Of a stretch of DNA of 64,000 bases, positions 46,959 through 60,600 are shown in pieces; the stretch's first letter is position 1; every line of letters begins with the position of its first letter. The notes below the pieces were generated by a model. It did not search any database. It worked only from the letters and a program-made list of their open reading frames with translations, and had not been told where the DNA came from. A program made the position numbers and the translations under genes. The stretch spans positions 31,431,339-31,495,338 of the forward strand of contig NC_053149.1 of the NCBI RefSeq assembly GCF_016808335.1. Direction: 5' to 3'. The stretch is from Panicum virgatum. Its lineage: Eukaryota; Streptophyta; Magnoliopsida; Poales; Poaceae.

Positions 46959-48318
46959 AACCTTGCTTGTGGCACTGTTTTTCAGGTACTAACTTCGAAG
47001 ATCTGTTTGCAAGTCTTGCTTGGCCGTGTACTTTGCCTCCGGGTTGGTCTGTTGAGTGGGATGGCCCTTCAGCTGGTGCTGATCGCCCTCCTGTTGAGTG
47101 ACGCTTTCGTACGGGCTTTATCGATGCGTCACATTTTTCGCTAGTTATCTTTTAATGCTTCCGCTGAACAATGAGACTTGAATAATTTGAGTAGATGGAA
47201 CTCTGTAGTACTTTACTATTCTGAACCCGGTTTGAAATAAATTCTTCTTCCACTGCAATCACTCTGAGATGTATGAAATGTTCTGTGTTGTAATCTCTGG
47301 GCTCACCTTCGTGTGAGTGTTGTCTGCTGATCCTAGAATAGCGTGGCTTTTATCGAGGCTTCACTCGAGGAACTACCGGTGAGTGCCAATTTGGGTCAAA
47401 GTTGCTTAGCAACAAAGATCAGTGCACCCGGGCCCAGTTAGTTTGGGTGGTTCCACCACACTTAAGGAGCGCCAACATGGACCGAGTTTTGTGCAGTAAT
47501 GAAATGATCCCAAATGCAACCAAACATTATGAAACACACCAAAACATGAGTTTAAGGACCATTGATGGGGATTCGGTGTGTTCGTAGCGAAAAATTCCAA
47601 CTCCACATCCTGGCATGAACTTTTGCATTAATTGCACCAGTTCGGCATGTTTTTACCGAGTTTAGTGCTGTAATTAAACAATACCGAATGCACCCAAATA
47701 TTACGAAACACACCAAAACATTAGTTTGGGGACCAATGGTGTGGATCAGGCGAGTTTGTAGCGAAAAGTATAGTCGCGACTAAATGGCATGAACTTTTGC
47801 ATTAATTGTACCAGTTCGGCACATTTTTGACCGAGTTTCATGCAGTAATGAAATGGTTTCAAATGCACCCAAACATAATGAAATGCACCAAAACATGAGT
47901 TTAGGGTTCATTTGTGTGGATCGGGTGCGTTCGTAGCGAGAAATTTTGAGGCCACTTCGTGGCGTGAACATTTGCATTAATTGCACCAGTTCGGCCCGTT
48001 TTGAATAGAGTTTCATGCAGTACTGAAACGGTCCCAAATGCACCCAAACATTATGAAACACACAAAAACATGAGTTTAGGGTCCATTGGCGTGGATCGGG
48101 TGCGCTCGTAGCGAAAAATTCCGATGCCATTTTGTGGCTTGAGCTTTTGTATTAATTGTACCAGTTCGGCCTGTTTGGCACTGAGTTCAGTGCAGTAACG
48201 AAACAATCGCAAATGCAACCAAACATTGTAAAACGCACCAAAAGATGAGTTTAGGGTCCATTGGTGTGGATCGGGTGCATTCGTAGTGAAACATTCCGAC
48301 GCCACTTCGTGGCATGAA

Positions 48319-48411
48319 GGCACCGGCTCCCAATGGTGAAATTCTTGCTGGAAGCACAACTACGTGCTGGCACTCAATCAAGTAGTAGCGCTGGCACATC
48401 ACTCGGCTCCT
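48319..48411 (+). repeat. 93-bp insertion variant in a satellite monomer (copy 2)
   Basis: Same 93-bp insert, junctions and neighbours (D before, G then A after) as at 9043-9135, with a few substitutions. Confidence 0.85.
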
Positions 48412-50400
48412 GCACTAATTGCACCAGTTCGGCCATTTTGGACTGAGTTTCGTGCAGTTACATAACGGTCCCAAATGCACTCAAACATTATGAAACGCAC
48501 CAAAACATGAGTTTGGGTCCAATGGTGTGGATCAGTTGAGTTCGTAGCGTAAACTTCCGTCGCGACTTCATGGCATGAACTTTTACATTAATTGTACCAG
48601 TTCGGCCTGTTTTGGACCGAGTTTTGTGCAGTAACAAAACGGTCCCAAACGCACCCAAACATTATGAAACGCACCAAAACATTAGTTTAGCGACCATTGG
48701 TGTGGATCGGGTGTGTTCGTAGCGAAAAATTCCAACTCCACATCGTGGCATGAACTTTTGCATTAATTGAACCAGTTCAGCTAGTTTTGTACCGAGTTCA
48801 GTGCAATAATGAAACAATACCAAATGCACCCAAACATTACGAAACACACCAAAATATTAGGTTGGGGACCAATGGTGTGGATCATGTGCGTACCGAGCGA
48901 AAAGTACCGCCGCAAATTTAAGGCATGAACTTTTGCATTAATTGTACCAATTCGGCAAATTTTTGACCGAGTTTCGTGCAGTAATGAAACGGTTCCAAAT
49001 GCACCCAAACATTATGAAACGCACCAAAACTTGAGTTTAGATTCATTTGTGTGGATTGGGTGCGTTCGTAGCCAAAAATTCTGATGCCACTTCACGGCAT
49101 GAACATTTGCATTAATTGCACCAGTTCGTCCGGTTATGAAAAGAGTTTTGTGCAGTAATGAAATGGTCTCAAATGCACCCAAACATTACAAAACACACAA
49201 AAACATAAGTTTAGGGTCCAATGGTGTGGATCGGGTGCGCTCGTAGCGAAAAATTCCGATGCCACTTCGTGGCATGAACTTTTGCATTAATTGTACCAGT
49301 TCAGCCTGTTTTGCACCGAGTTTGGTGCAGTATTGAAACAATCCCAAACGCAACAAAACATTATGATACGCACGAAGACATGAGTTTAGGGCCCATTGGT
49401 GTGGATCGGGTGCGTTCATAGTGAAAAATTCCAATGCCACTTCTTGGCAAGAGCTTTTCCATTAATTGCACCGGTTCGGTCCATTTTGCATAGAGTTTAG
49501 TGCAGTACCGAAATGGTCCCAAATGCACCAAAACATGAATTTAGGGTCTGTTGGTGTGGATCGAGTGTGTTCGTAGCGAAAAAGTCTGACGCCACTTCGT
49601 GGCATGAACATTTGCATTAATTGCACCAGTTCGGCCCATTTTGGACCGAGTTTCCTGCGGTAACGAAACGGTCCCAAATGCACCCAAACATTACGAAACA
49701 CACCAAAACATGAGTTCATTGGTGTGGATCTAGTGTGTTCGTAGCGAAAAATTCTGACGCCACTTCGTGGCATGAACTTTTGCAATAATTGTACCAGTTC
49801 GGCCCATTTTGCACCGAGTTCAAAGCAGTAATGGAACAAACCCAAATGCACCCAAACATAGTGAAATGCACCAAAACATGAGTTTAGGGTCGATTGGTGT
49901 GGATCAGGTTTATTCAAAGGGAAAAATTACGACGCCACTTCGTGGCATCAACTTTTGCATTAATTGCACCAGTTCAGTCCATTTCGCACAGAGTATAGTG
50001 TAGTAGCGAAATGATCCCAAATGCACCCAAACATTATGAAACGCACGAAAACATGAGTTTAGGCTTCATTGGCGTGGATCGGGAGCGTTCATAGCGAAAA
50101 ATTCCGACCCCACTTCGTGGCATGAACATTTGCATTAATTGCACCAGTTCGGCCGTTTTGGACCGAGTTTCGTGCAGTAACGAAACGGCCCCAAATGCAC
50201 CCAAACATTATGAAACGTACCAAAACATGAGTTTGGGGTCCAATGGTGTGGATCGGTTGAGTTCGTAGCGTAAAGTTCCTTCGCGACTTCGTGGCATGAA
50301 CTTTTGCATTAATTGTACCAGTTTGGCCCGTTTTGGACTGAGTTTCGTGCCGTAACGAAACGGTCCCAAATGCACCCAAACATTATGAAACGCACCAAAA

Positions 50401-51622
50401 CATGAGTTTAGGGACCATTGGTGTGGATCGAGTGTGTTCGTAGTGAAAATTTAAAAACTCCACATCGTGGCATAAACTTTTACATTAATTGCACCAGTTC
50501 GGCATGTTTTGTATCGAGTTCATTGCTATAATGAAACAATACCAAATGCACCCAAACATTACGAAATGCACCAAAACATTAGTTTGGGGACCAATGGTGT
50601 GGATTAGGTGAGTACGTACCGAAAAGTACCGTCGCGACTTTATGGCATGAACTTTTGCATCAATTGTACTAGTTTGGCACATTTTTGACCGAGTTTTGTG
50701 CAGTAATGAAATGATTCCAAATGCACCCAAACATTGTGAAACACACCAAAACATTAGTTTAGGGTTCATTTGTGTGGAATGGGTGCGATCGTGGCAAAAA
50801 ATTCCGACGCCACCTCGTGGCATGAACATTTGCATTAATTGCACTAGTTCGACCATTTTGAACTAAGTTTCGTGCAGTAATGAAACGGTCCCAAATGCAA
50901 CCAAACATTATGAAACACACAAAAACATGAGTTTAGGGTCCATTGGTGTGGATCGGGTGCACTCGTAGCGAAAAATTCCGACGCCACTTCTTGGCATTAA
51001 CTTTTGCATTAATTGCACCAGTTCGGCCATTTTGTACCGAGTTCACTGCCGTAATGAAACAAACCCAAATGCACCCAAATATTGTGAAACGTACCAAAAC
51101 ATGAATTTAGGGTCCATTGGTGTGGATCGGGTTTATTCATAGAGAAAAATTCCGATGCCACTTTATGGCATCAACTTTTGCATTGATTGCACCGGTTAGG
51201 TCCATTTTGCACAAAGTATAGTGCAATAGCGAAATGGTACCAAATGCACCCAAACATTATGAAATGCATGAAAACATGAGTTTAGGGTTCATTGGTGTGG
51301 ATCGGGTGCGTTCATAGCGAAAAATTCCGACACCACTTCGTGGCATGAACATTTGCATTAATTGCACCGGTTCGGCCGTTTTGGACCGAGTTTCATGCAA
51401 TAACAAAACGGTCCCAAATGCTCCCAAACATTATGATACACACCAAAACATGAGTTTGGGGTCCAATGGTGTGGATCAGTTGAGTTCGTAGCGTAAAGTT
51501 CCTTCGCAACTTTATGCATGAACTTTTGCATTAATTGTACCAATTCGGCCCGTTTTGGACTGAGTTTTGTGCAGTAATGAAACGGTACCAAATGCACCCA
51601 AACATTATGAAACGCAACAAAA
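50401..51622 (+). repeat. Second complete seven-monomer HOR unit
   Basis: A (50401, AACTCCACATCGTGG), B (about 50576, GGGGACCAATGG and GGCACATTTTTG), C (about 50751), D (about 50926, GTGCACTCG), E (about 51100, GCATCAAC and GCACAAAGTATAG), F (about 51276), G (about 51449, CAGTTGAGTTCGTAGCGTAA). Length 1222 bp against 1219 bp for the unit at 11. Confidence 0.82.
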
Positions 51623-54600
51623 CATGAGTTTAAGGACCATTGGTGTGGATTGGGTTTATTCGTAGAGAAAAATTCTAATGCCACTTCGTGGCATCAACTT
51701 TTGCATTAATTGCAGCGGTTAGGTCCATTTTGTACAGAGTATAGTGCAGTAGCGAAACGGTCCCAAATGCACCCAAACATTATGAAACGCACCAAAACAT
51801 GAGTTTAGGGTCCAATGGTGTGGATCAGTTGAGTTCGTAGCGAAAAGTACGAACACCACTTTATGCCATAAACTTTGGATTAATGGAACCAGTTCGCCCA
51901 TTTTGGACCGAGTTTCGTGCAATAACGAAACGGTCCCAAATGCACCAAAACATTATGAAACACAACAAAACAAGAGTTTGGGTCCAGTGGTGTGGATCAG
52001 TTGAGTTCATAGCATAAAAGTTCCATCGCGACTTCATGGCATGAACTTTTGCATTGATTGTACCAGTTCAGCCCGTTTTGGACCGAGTTTCGTGCAGTAA
52101 TGAAATGGTCCCAAATGCAACAAAACATTGTGAAACACACCAAGACATGAGTTTAGGGTCCATTGATGTGGATCGGGTGCGTTCGTTGTTAAAAATTCAG
52201 ATGCCACTACGTGGCATGAACTTTTGCATTAATTGCATCGGTTTGGTCCATTTTGCATAGAGTTTAGTGCAGTAGCGAAATGGTCCCAAATGCACCCAAA
52301 CATTTTGAAATGCACCAAAACATGAATTTAGGGTCCATTTTTGTGGATCGGGTGCGCTCGTAGCGAAAAATTCTGACGCCACATCGTGGCATGAACATTT
52401 GCGATAACTGCACCAGTTCAGCCCGTTTTGAACCGAGTTTCGTGCAGTAATGAAATGGTCCCAAATGCACCCAAACATTATGAAACACACAAAAACATGA
52501 GTTTAGGGTCCATTGGTGTGGATTGGGTGCGCTCGTAGCGAAAAATTCTGAAGCCACTTCGTGGCATGAACTTTTGCATTAATTGAACCAATTCGGCCCA
52601 TATTGCACCGAGTTCACTACCGTAATGAAACAAACCCAAATGCACCCAAACATTGTGAAACGCACCAAAACACGAATTTAGGATCCATTGGTGTGGATCG
52701 GCTTTATTAGTAGAGAAAAACATTACGAAACGCATGAAAACATTAGTTTAGGGACCAATGGTGTGGATAAGGTGAGTACGTAGCGAAAAGTACCGTCGCG
52801 ACTTTATGGCATGAACTTTTGCATTAATTGTTCTAGTTTGGCACATTTTTGACCGAGTTTCGTGCAGTAATGAAACGGTTACAAATGCACCCAAACATTG
52901 TGAAACGCACCAAAACATGAGTTTAGGGTTCATTTGTGTGGATCGGGTGCGTTTGTAGCGAAAAATTCCGACGCCACTCCATGGCATGAACATTTGCATT
53001 AGTTGCACCAATTCGGCCCGTTTTGAACCGAGTTTTGTGCAGCAATGAAACGGTCCCAATTGCACCCAAACATGATGAAACACAAAAAAAATGAGTTTAG
53101 GGTCCATTGGTGTGGATCGGGTGCGCTCGTAGCGAAAAATTCCGAAGGCACTTCGTGGCACGAACTTTTGCATTAATTGTACCAGTTCGGCCCATTTTGC
53201 ACTGAGTTTAGTGCTGTAATGAAACAATCCCAAATGCAACCAAACATTGTCAAACGCACCAAAACATGAGTTTAGGGTCCATTGGTGTAGATCGGGTGCG
53301 ATCGTAGCGAAAAATTCCGATGCCACTTTGTGGCATGAACATTTGCATAAATTGCACCAGTTCGGCCGTTTTGGACCGAGTTTCATGCAGTTACAAAACG
53401 GTCCCAAATGCACCCAAACATTATGAAATGCACCAAAACATGAGTTTGGAGTCCAATGGTGTGGATCAGTTGAGTTCGTAGCGTAATGTACCTTCGCGAC
53501 TTCATGGCATGAACTTTTGCATTTAATTGTACCAATTCGGCCCATTTTGGACCGAGTTTCGTGCAGTAACAAAACGGTCCCAAATGCACCCAAACATTAT
53601 GAAACACACCAAAACATGAGTTTAGGGACCATTGGTGTGGATCGGGTGTGTTTGTATTGAAGCATTCCAACTCCACATCGTGCCTTGAACTTTTGCATTG
53701 ATTGCACTAGTTCGGCATATTTTGTACCGAGTTCAGTGTTGTAATGAAGCAATACCAAATGCACGCAAACATTATGAAAAGCACCAAAACATTAGTTTGG
53801 GGACCAATGGTGTCGATCATGTGAGTACGTAGCGAAAAGTACCGAGTTTCGTGCAGTAATGAAACGGTTCCAAATGCACCCAAACATTGTGAAACGCACC
53901 AAAACATGAGTTTAGGATTCATTTGTGTGGATCGGGTGTGTTCGTAGTGAAAAATTCCGACACCACTTCTTGGCATGAACATTTGCATTAATTACTCCAG
54001 TTCGGCCCGATTTGAACCGAGTTTCGTGCAGTAATGAAACGGCCCCAAATGCACCCAAACATTACGAAACATACAAAACAATGAGTTTAGGGTCCATTGG
54101 TGTGGATCGGGTGCGCTCGTAGCGAAAAATTATGATGCCACTTTGTGGCATGAAGTTTTGCATTAATTGCACCAGTTCGGCCCATTTTGCACCGAGTTCA
54201 ATGCCGTATTGAAACAAACCCAAATGCACCTAAACATTGTGAAACGCACCAAAACATGAGTTTGGGGTCCATTGGTGTGGATCGGGTTTATTAGTAGCTA
54301 AAAATTCCGACGCCACTTCGTGGCCTCAACTTTTGCATTAATTGCACCGGTTCGGTCCATTTTGCACAGAGTATAGTGCAGTAGCGAAACGATCCCAAAT
54401 GCACCCAATCATTTTGAACGCATGAAAAAATGAGTTTAGGGTTCAACGGTGTGGATCGGGTGCGTTTGTAGTGGAAAATTCCGAAGCCACTTCGTGGCAT
54501 GAACATTTGCATTAATTGCACCAGTTCGGCCGTTTTGGACCTAGTTTCGTGCAATAACGAAATTGTCCCAAATGCACCCAAATATTATGAAACGCACCAA

Positions 54601-57600
54601 AATATGAGTTCGGGGTCCAATGGTGTGGATTAGTTGAGTTCGTAGCGTAAAGTTCCGTCGTGACTTCATGGCATGAACTTTTGCATTAATTGTATCAGTT
54701 CGGCCCGTTTTGGACCGAGTTTCGTGCATTAATGAAACGGTCTCAAATACACCCAAACATTATGAAACGCACCAAAACATGAGTTTAAGGACCATTGGTG
54801 TGGATCGGGTGTGTTCGTAGCGAAAAATTCCAACTCCAGATCATGGCACGATCTTTTGCATTAATTGCACCAGCTCGGAATGTTTTGTACCGAGTTCAGT
54901 GTGTAATGAAACAATACCAAATGCACCCAAACATTACGAAACGCAACAAAATATTAGTTTGGGGACCAATGGTGTGAATCAGGTGAGTTCGTAGTGAAAA
55001 GTACCTTCGCGACTTTCTGGCATGAACTTTTGCATTAATTGTACCAGTTCGACACATTTTTGACAGAGTTTCGTGCAGAAATGAAACGGTTTCAAATGCA
55101 CCCAAACATTATGAAACACACAGAAACATGAGTTTAGGGTTCATTTATGTGGATAGGGTGCATTCGTAGTGAAAAATTCCGACGCCACTTCATGGCATGA
55201 ACATTTGCATTAATTGCACCAGTTCGGCCCGTTTTGAACTGAGTTTCGTGTAGTAATGAAACGGTCCCAAATGCACCCAAACATTACGAAACACACAAAA
55301 ACATGAGTTTAGGGTCCATTGGCGTGGATCGGGTGCGCTCGTAACGAAAAATTCGGATGCCACTTTGTGGCATGGACATTTGCATAAATTGCACCAGTTC
55401 GGCCGTTTTGGACAGAGTTTCGTGCAGTTACAAAACGGTCCCAAATGCACCCAAACATTATGAAATGCACCAAAACATGAGTTTGGGGTCCAATGGTGTG
55501 GATCAGTTCAGTTCGTAGCGTAATGTTCCTTCGCGACTTCATGGCATGAACTTTTGCATTAATTGTACCAATTCGGCCCATTTTGGACCGAGTTTCGTGC
55601 ATGAACAAAACGGTCCCAAATGCACCCAAACATTATGAAACACACCAAAACATGAGTTTAGGGACCATTGGTGTGGATCGGGTGTGTTTGTATTGAAGCA
55701 TTCCAACTCCACATCGTGGCATGAACTTTTGCATTAATTGAACTAGTTCGGCATGTTTTGTACCGAGTTCAGTGTTGTAATGAAGCAATACCAAATGCAC
55801 GCAAACATTACGAAACACACCAAAACATTAGTTTGGAGCCCAATGGTGTGGATTAGGTGAGTATGTAGCGAAAAGTACCATCGCGACTTTATGGCATGAA
55901 CTTTTGCATTAATTGGAGCAGTTTGGCACATTTTGACCGAGTTTCGTGCAGTAATGAAACAGTTTCAAATGCACCCAAACATTGTGAAACGCACTAAAAC
56001 ATGAGTTTAGGATTCATTTATGTGGATCAGGTGTGTTCGTATTGAAAAATTCTGACGCCACTTCATGGCATGAACATTTGCATTAATTACTCCAGTTCGG
56101 CCCGTTTTGAACCGAGTTTCGTGCAGTAATGAAACGGTCCCAAATGCACCCAAACATTACGAAACACACAAAACCATGAGTTTAGGGTCCATTGGTGTGG
56201 ATCCGGTGCACTCGTAGCGAAAAATTCTGATGCCACTTTGTGGCATGGACTTTTGCATTAATTGTACCAGTTCGGCCTGTTTTGCACCGAGTTCAATGCA
56301 GTATTGAAACAAACTCAAATGCACCCAAACATTGCGAAATGCACCAAAACATGAGTTTAGGATCCATTGGTGTTGATCGGGTTTATTCGTAGCGAAAAAT
56401 TCCGACGCCACTTTGTGGCATCAACTTTTGCATTAATTGCACCGGTTCGGTCCATTTTGCACAAAGTATAGTGTAGTAGCGAAACGATCCCAAATGCAAC
56501 CAAAATTGTGAAACGCACCAAAACATGAGTTTAGGGTCCATTTGTGGCATGAACATTTGCATAAATTGCACTAGTTCGGCCATTTTGGACCGAGTTTCAT
56601 GCAGTTACAAAATGGTCCCATATGCACCCAAATATTATGAAACACATCAAAACATGAGTTTGGCGTTCAATGGTGTGGATCAGTTGAGTTCGTAGCGTAA
56701 AGTTCCGTCGCGACTTCATGGCATGAACTTTTGCATTAATTGTACTAGTTCGGCCCGTTTGGGACTGAGTTTCGTGCTTTAAGGAAACGGTCCCAAATGC
56801 ACCCAAACATTATGAAACGCACCAAAACATGAGTTTAAGGATGATTGGTGTGGATCGGGTGTGTTCGTAGCGAAAAATTCCATTTCCAGATCGTGCCATG
56901 AACTTTTGCATTAATTGCACCAGTTCGGCATGTTTTGTACTGAGTTCAGTGCTGTAATGAAACAATACCAAACACACCCAAACATTACGAAACATACCAA
57001 AACATTAGTTTGGGGACCAATGGTGTGGATCAGGTGAGTTCGTAGCGAAAAGTAACATCGCGACTTTATCGCATGAACTTTTGCATTGATTGTACCAGTT
57101 CGACACATTTTTGACCAAGTTTCGTGCAATAATGAAACTGTTTCAAATGCACCCAAACATGATGAAACACACAAAAACATAAGTTCAGGGTCCAATGGTG
57201 TGGATCGGGTGCGCTCGTAGTGAAAAATTCTGATGCCACTTCGTGGCATGAACTTTTGCATTAATTGCACCAGTTCGTCCCGTTTTGCACCGAGTTTCGT
57301 TTAGTAACGAAACAATCCCAAATGCAACCAAACATTGTGAAATGCACCAAGACATGAATTTAGGGTCCATTGGTGTGGATCGGGTGCATTCGTAGTGAAA
57401 ATTTCTGACGCCACTTCGTGGCATGAACTTTTGCATTAATTGCACCGGTTCGGTCCATTTTGCATGGAGTTTAGTGTAGTAACAGTCCCAAATGCACCCA
57501 AATATTTTGAAACGCACCAAAACATGAATTTAGGGTCCATTGGTGTGGATCGGGTGAGTTCATAGTGAAAAATTTTGACGACACTTCGTGGCATGAACAT

Positions 57601-60600
57601 TTGTTAATTGCACCAGTTCAGCCCGTTTTGGGCCGAGTTTCGTGCAGTAACGAAACGGTCCAAATGCACCCAAACTTTACGAAACGCACCAAAACATGAG
57701 TTCATTGGTGTGGACCGGGTGTGTTCGTAGCGAAAAATTTCGGCTCCACTTCGTTGCATGAACTTTTGCATTAAATGCACCAGTTCGGCCCGTTTTGGAC
57801 CAAGTTTCGTGCAGTAACCAAACGGTCCCAAATGTACCCAAAAACTATGAAACGCACCAAAACATGAGTTTAGGGACCATTAGTGTGGATTGGGTGTGTT
57901 CGTGAAAAATTCCAACTCCACATCGTGGCATGATCTTTTGCATTAATTGCACCAGTTTAGCCTGTTTTGTACCGAGTTCAGTGTAGTAATGAAACAATAT
58001 CAAATACTTCCAAACATTACGAAATGCACCAAAACATTAGTTTCGGGACCAATGGTGTGGATCATGTGAGTTCGTAGCGAAAAGTACCGTCGCGACTTTA
58101 TGGCATGAACTTTTACATTTATTGTACCAGTTCGGCACATTTTTTATCAAGTTTCGTGCAGTAATGAAACGGCTCCAAATGCACCCATATATTATGAAAC
58201 GCACCAAAATATGAGTTTATGATTCATTTGTGTGGATCGGGTGTTTCATGGCATTATCATTTGCATTAATTGCACCAGTTCGCCCCGTTTTGAACAGAGT
58301 TTCGTGCAGTAATGGAACGGTCCCAAATGCACCCCAAACAATACGAAACACACAAAAACATGAGTTTAGCGTCCATTGGTGAGGATCGGGTGCGCTCGTC
58401 GCGAAAAATTCCGATGCCACTTCGTGGCATGAACTTTTGCATTAATTGTACCAATTCGGCACGTTTTGCACCAAGTTCCATGCAGTAATGAAACAATCCC
58501 AAATGCAACCAAACATTGTGAAACGCACCAAGACATGAGTTTAGGGTCCATTTGTGTGGATCGGGTGCGTTTGTAGAGAAAAATTCCGACACCACTTCTT
58601 GGCATGAACATTTGCATTAATTGCACCTGTTCGGCCTGTTTTGGACCTTGTTTCGTGCAATAACGAAATGGTCCCAAATGCACCAAAACATGAGTTCATT
58701 GGTGTGGATCAAGTCTATTCGTAGCGAAAAATTCCGACGCCACTTCGTGGCATTAACTTTTGCATTAATTGTACCAATTTGGCCCATTTTGCACCGAGTT
58801 CAATGCAATAATGAAACAATCCCAAATGCACCCAAACATTGGGAAACACACCAAAACATGAGTTTAGGGTCCATTGGTGTGGATCCGTTGAGTTCGTAGC
58901 ATGAACTTTTGCATTAATTGTACCAGTTCGGCCAGTTTTGGACCGAGTTTCGTGCAGTAACGAAACGGTCCAAAATGCACCCAAACATTATGAAATGCAC
59001 CAAAACATGAGTTTAGGGACCATTGGTGTGGATCGGGTGTGTTCGTAGGAAAAAATTCCAACTCCACATCGAGGCAAGAACTTTTGCATTAATTGCACCA
59101 GTTTGGCATATTTTGTACTAAGCTCAGTGCAGTAATGAAACAATACCAAATGCACCCAGACATTACAAAATGAATCAAAACATTAGTTTGGGGACCAATG
59201 GTGTGGATTAGGTGAGTTTGTAGCGAAAAGTACCATCGTGACTTTATGGCATGAACTTTTGCATTAATTGTACCAGTTCGGCACATTTTTGACCGAGTTT
59301 CGTGCAGTAATGAAACAGTTCTAAAAGCACCCAAACATTATGACATGCACCAAAACATGAGTTTAGGGTTCATTTGTGTGGATCGGGTGCGTTTGTAGTG
59401 AAAAATTCCGATGGCACTTCGTGGCAAGAACTTTTGCATTAATTGTACATGTTCGGTCCGTTTTGCACCGAGTTCAGTGCAGTAATGAAACAATCCCAAA
59501 TGCAACCAAACATTGTGAAACGTTGGAGTGGATCGGGTGTGTTTGTAGCGAAAAATTGTGACGCCACTTCGTGGCATGAACTTTTGCGTTAATTGCACCG
59601 GTTTGGTCCATTTTGCATAGAGTTTAGTGTAGTAGCGAAACGGTCCCAAATGCACTTGAACATTATGAAATGCACCAAAACATGAATTTAGGGTCCGTTG
59701 GTGTGGATCGGTCGCGTTCGTAGCAAAAAATTCCGATGCCACTTCGTGGCATGAACATTTGCATAAATTGCACCAGTTCGGCCCGTTTTGGACCGAGTTT
59801 CGTGCAGTAACGAAATGGTCCCAAATGCACCCAAACATTATGAAACACACCAAAACATGAGTTTGGGTCCAATGGTGTGGATCAGTTGAGCTCGTAGTGT
59901 AAAGTTTAGTCGCAACTTCATGGTATGAACTTTTGCATTAATTGTACCAGTTCGGCCCGTTTTGGACCAAGTTTCATGCAGTAACCAAACGGTCCCAAAT
60001 GCACCCAAAAACTATGAAACACACCAAAACATGAGTTTAGGGACCATTAGTGTGGATTGGGTGTGTTCGCGAAAAATTCCAACTCCACATCGTGGCATGA
60101 GCTTTTGCATTAATTGCACCAGTTCGGCCTGTTATTTACCGAGTTCAGTGTAGTAATGAAACAATACCAAATGCCGCCAAACATTACGAAATGCACCGAA
60201 ACATTAGTTTCGGGACCAATGGTGTGAATCATGTGAGTTCATAGCGAAAAGTACCATCGCGACTTTATGGCATGAACTTTTGCATTAATTGTACCAGTTC
60301 GGCACATTTTTGATTGAGTTTCGTGCAGTAATGAAATGATTCCAAATGCACCCATATATTATGAAACACACCAAAATATGAGTTTATGGTTCATTTGTGT
60401 GGATCGGGTGTTTTGTGGCATTATCATTTGCGTTAATTGCACCAGTTCGCCCCGTTTTGAACAGAGTTTCGTGCAGTAATGGAACGGTCCCAAATGCACC
60501 CAAACATTACGAAACACACAAAAACATGAGTTTAGGGTCCATTGGTGTGGATCGGGTGCGCTCATCGCGAAAAATTCCTAAGCCACTTCGTGGCATGAAG

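Larger units (their letters stand above)
43032..47460 (+). mobile_element. 4.4-kb solo LTR, Ty3/gypsy-type, plus strand
   Basis: Begins TGTGACACCTCTGG and ends GGTTCCACCACA. The perfect duplication CTTAA flanks it (43027-43031 and 47461-47465). Related to the minus solo LTR at 9955-13704: shared ends, exon block, hairpin and flanking words such as AAGTACTAGCCACAT. GC-rich leader at 43730-44400 with TATA CTATTAAAAG at 44005. AT-rich 44460-45870 is intron-like. No internal region. Confidence 0.87.
38128..47477 (-). mobile_element. Minus-strand Athila-like LTR element (nest 3 outer element), internally deleted
   Basis: Begins TGTTGATGCTACTTAGCGCC and ends GGAGCGCCAACA. The perfect duplication TGGAC (38123-38127 and 47478-47482) restores a G monomer. 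Two copies of a ~865-bp terminal part (38128-38991 and 41580-42443) are direct repeats. A tRNA-Asp-type primer-binding site lies next to the right copy, giving minus orientation. The internal part (38992-41552) has no recognisable gag or pol. The right LTR is interrupted by the solo LTR at 43032-47460. It is a deleted, non-coding derivative. Confidence 0.88.
41580..47477 (-). repeat. 5' LTR of the nest 3 element, split by a solo LTR
   Basis: Pieces 41580-43031 and 47466-47477. Minus-strand start TGTTGGCGCTCC, end GGAGTGTCAACA. TATA complement at about 42432-42441. U3 carries TAGGCCGGCCGGCCTA at about 42519-42534. Confidence 0.82.

Noticed and set aside
52748..53593. Long open frames across the satellite, such as a 281-codon minus frame, and many 60-170-codon frames in segments 1 and 4
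   Set aside because: They repeat the same peptide (FGAFHNVWVHLG..., RRNFSLRTHPIHTN...) in shifting frames with each 175-bp monomer. They are translation of satellite, with no start context or gene structure.
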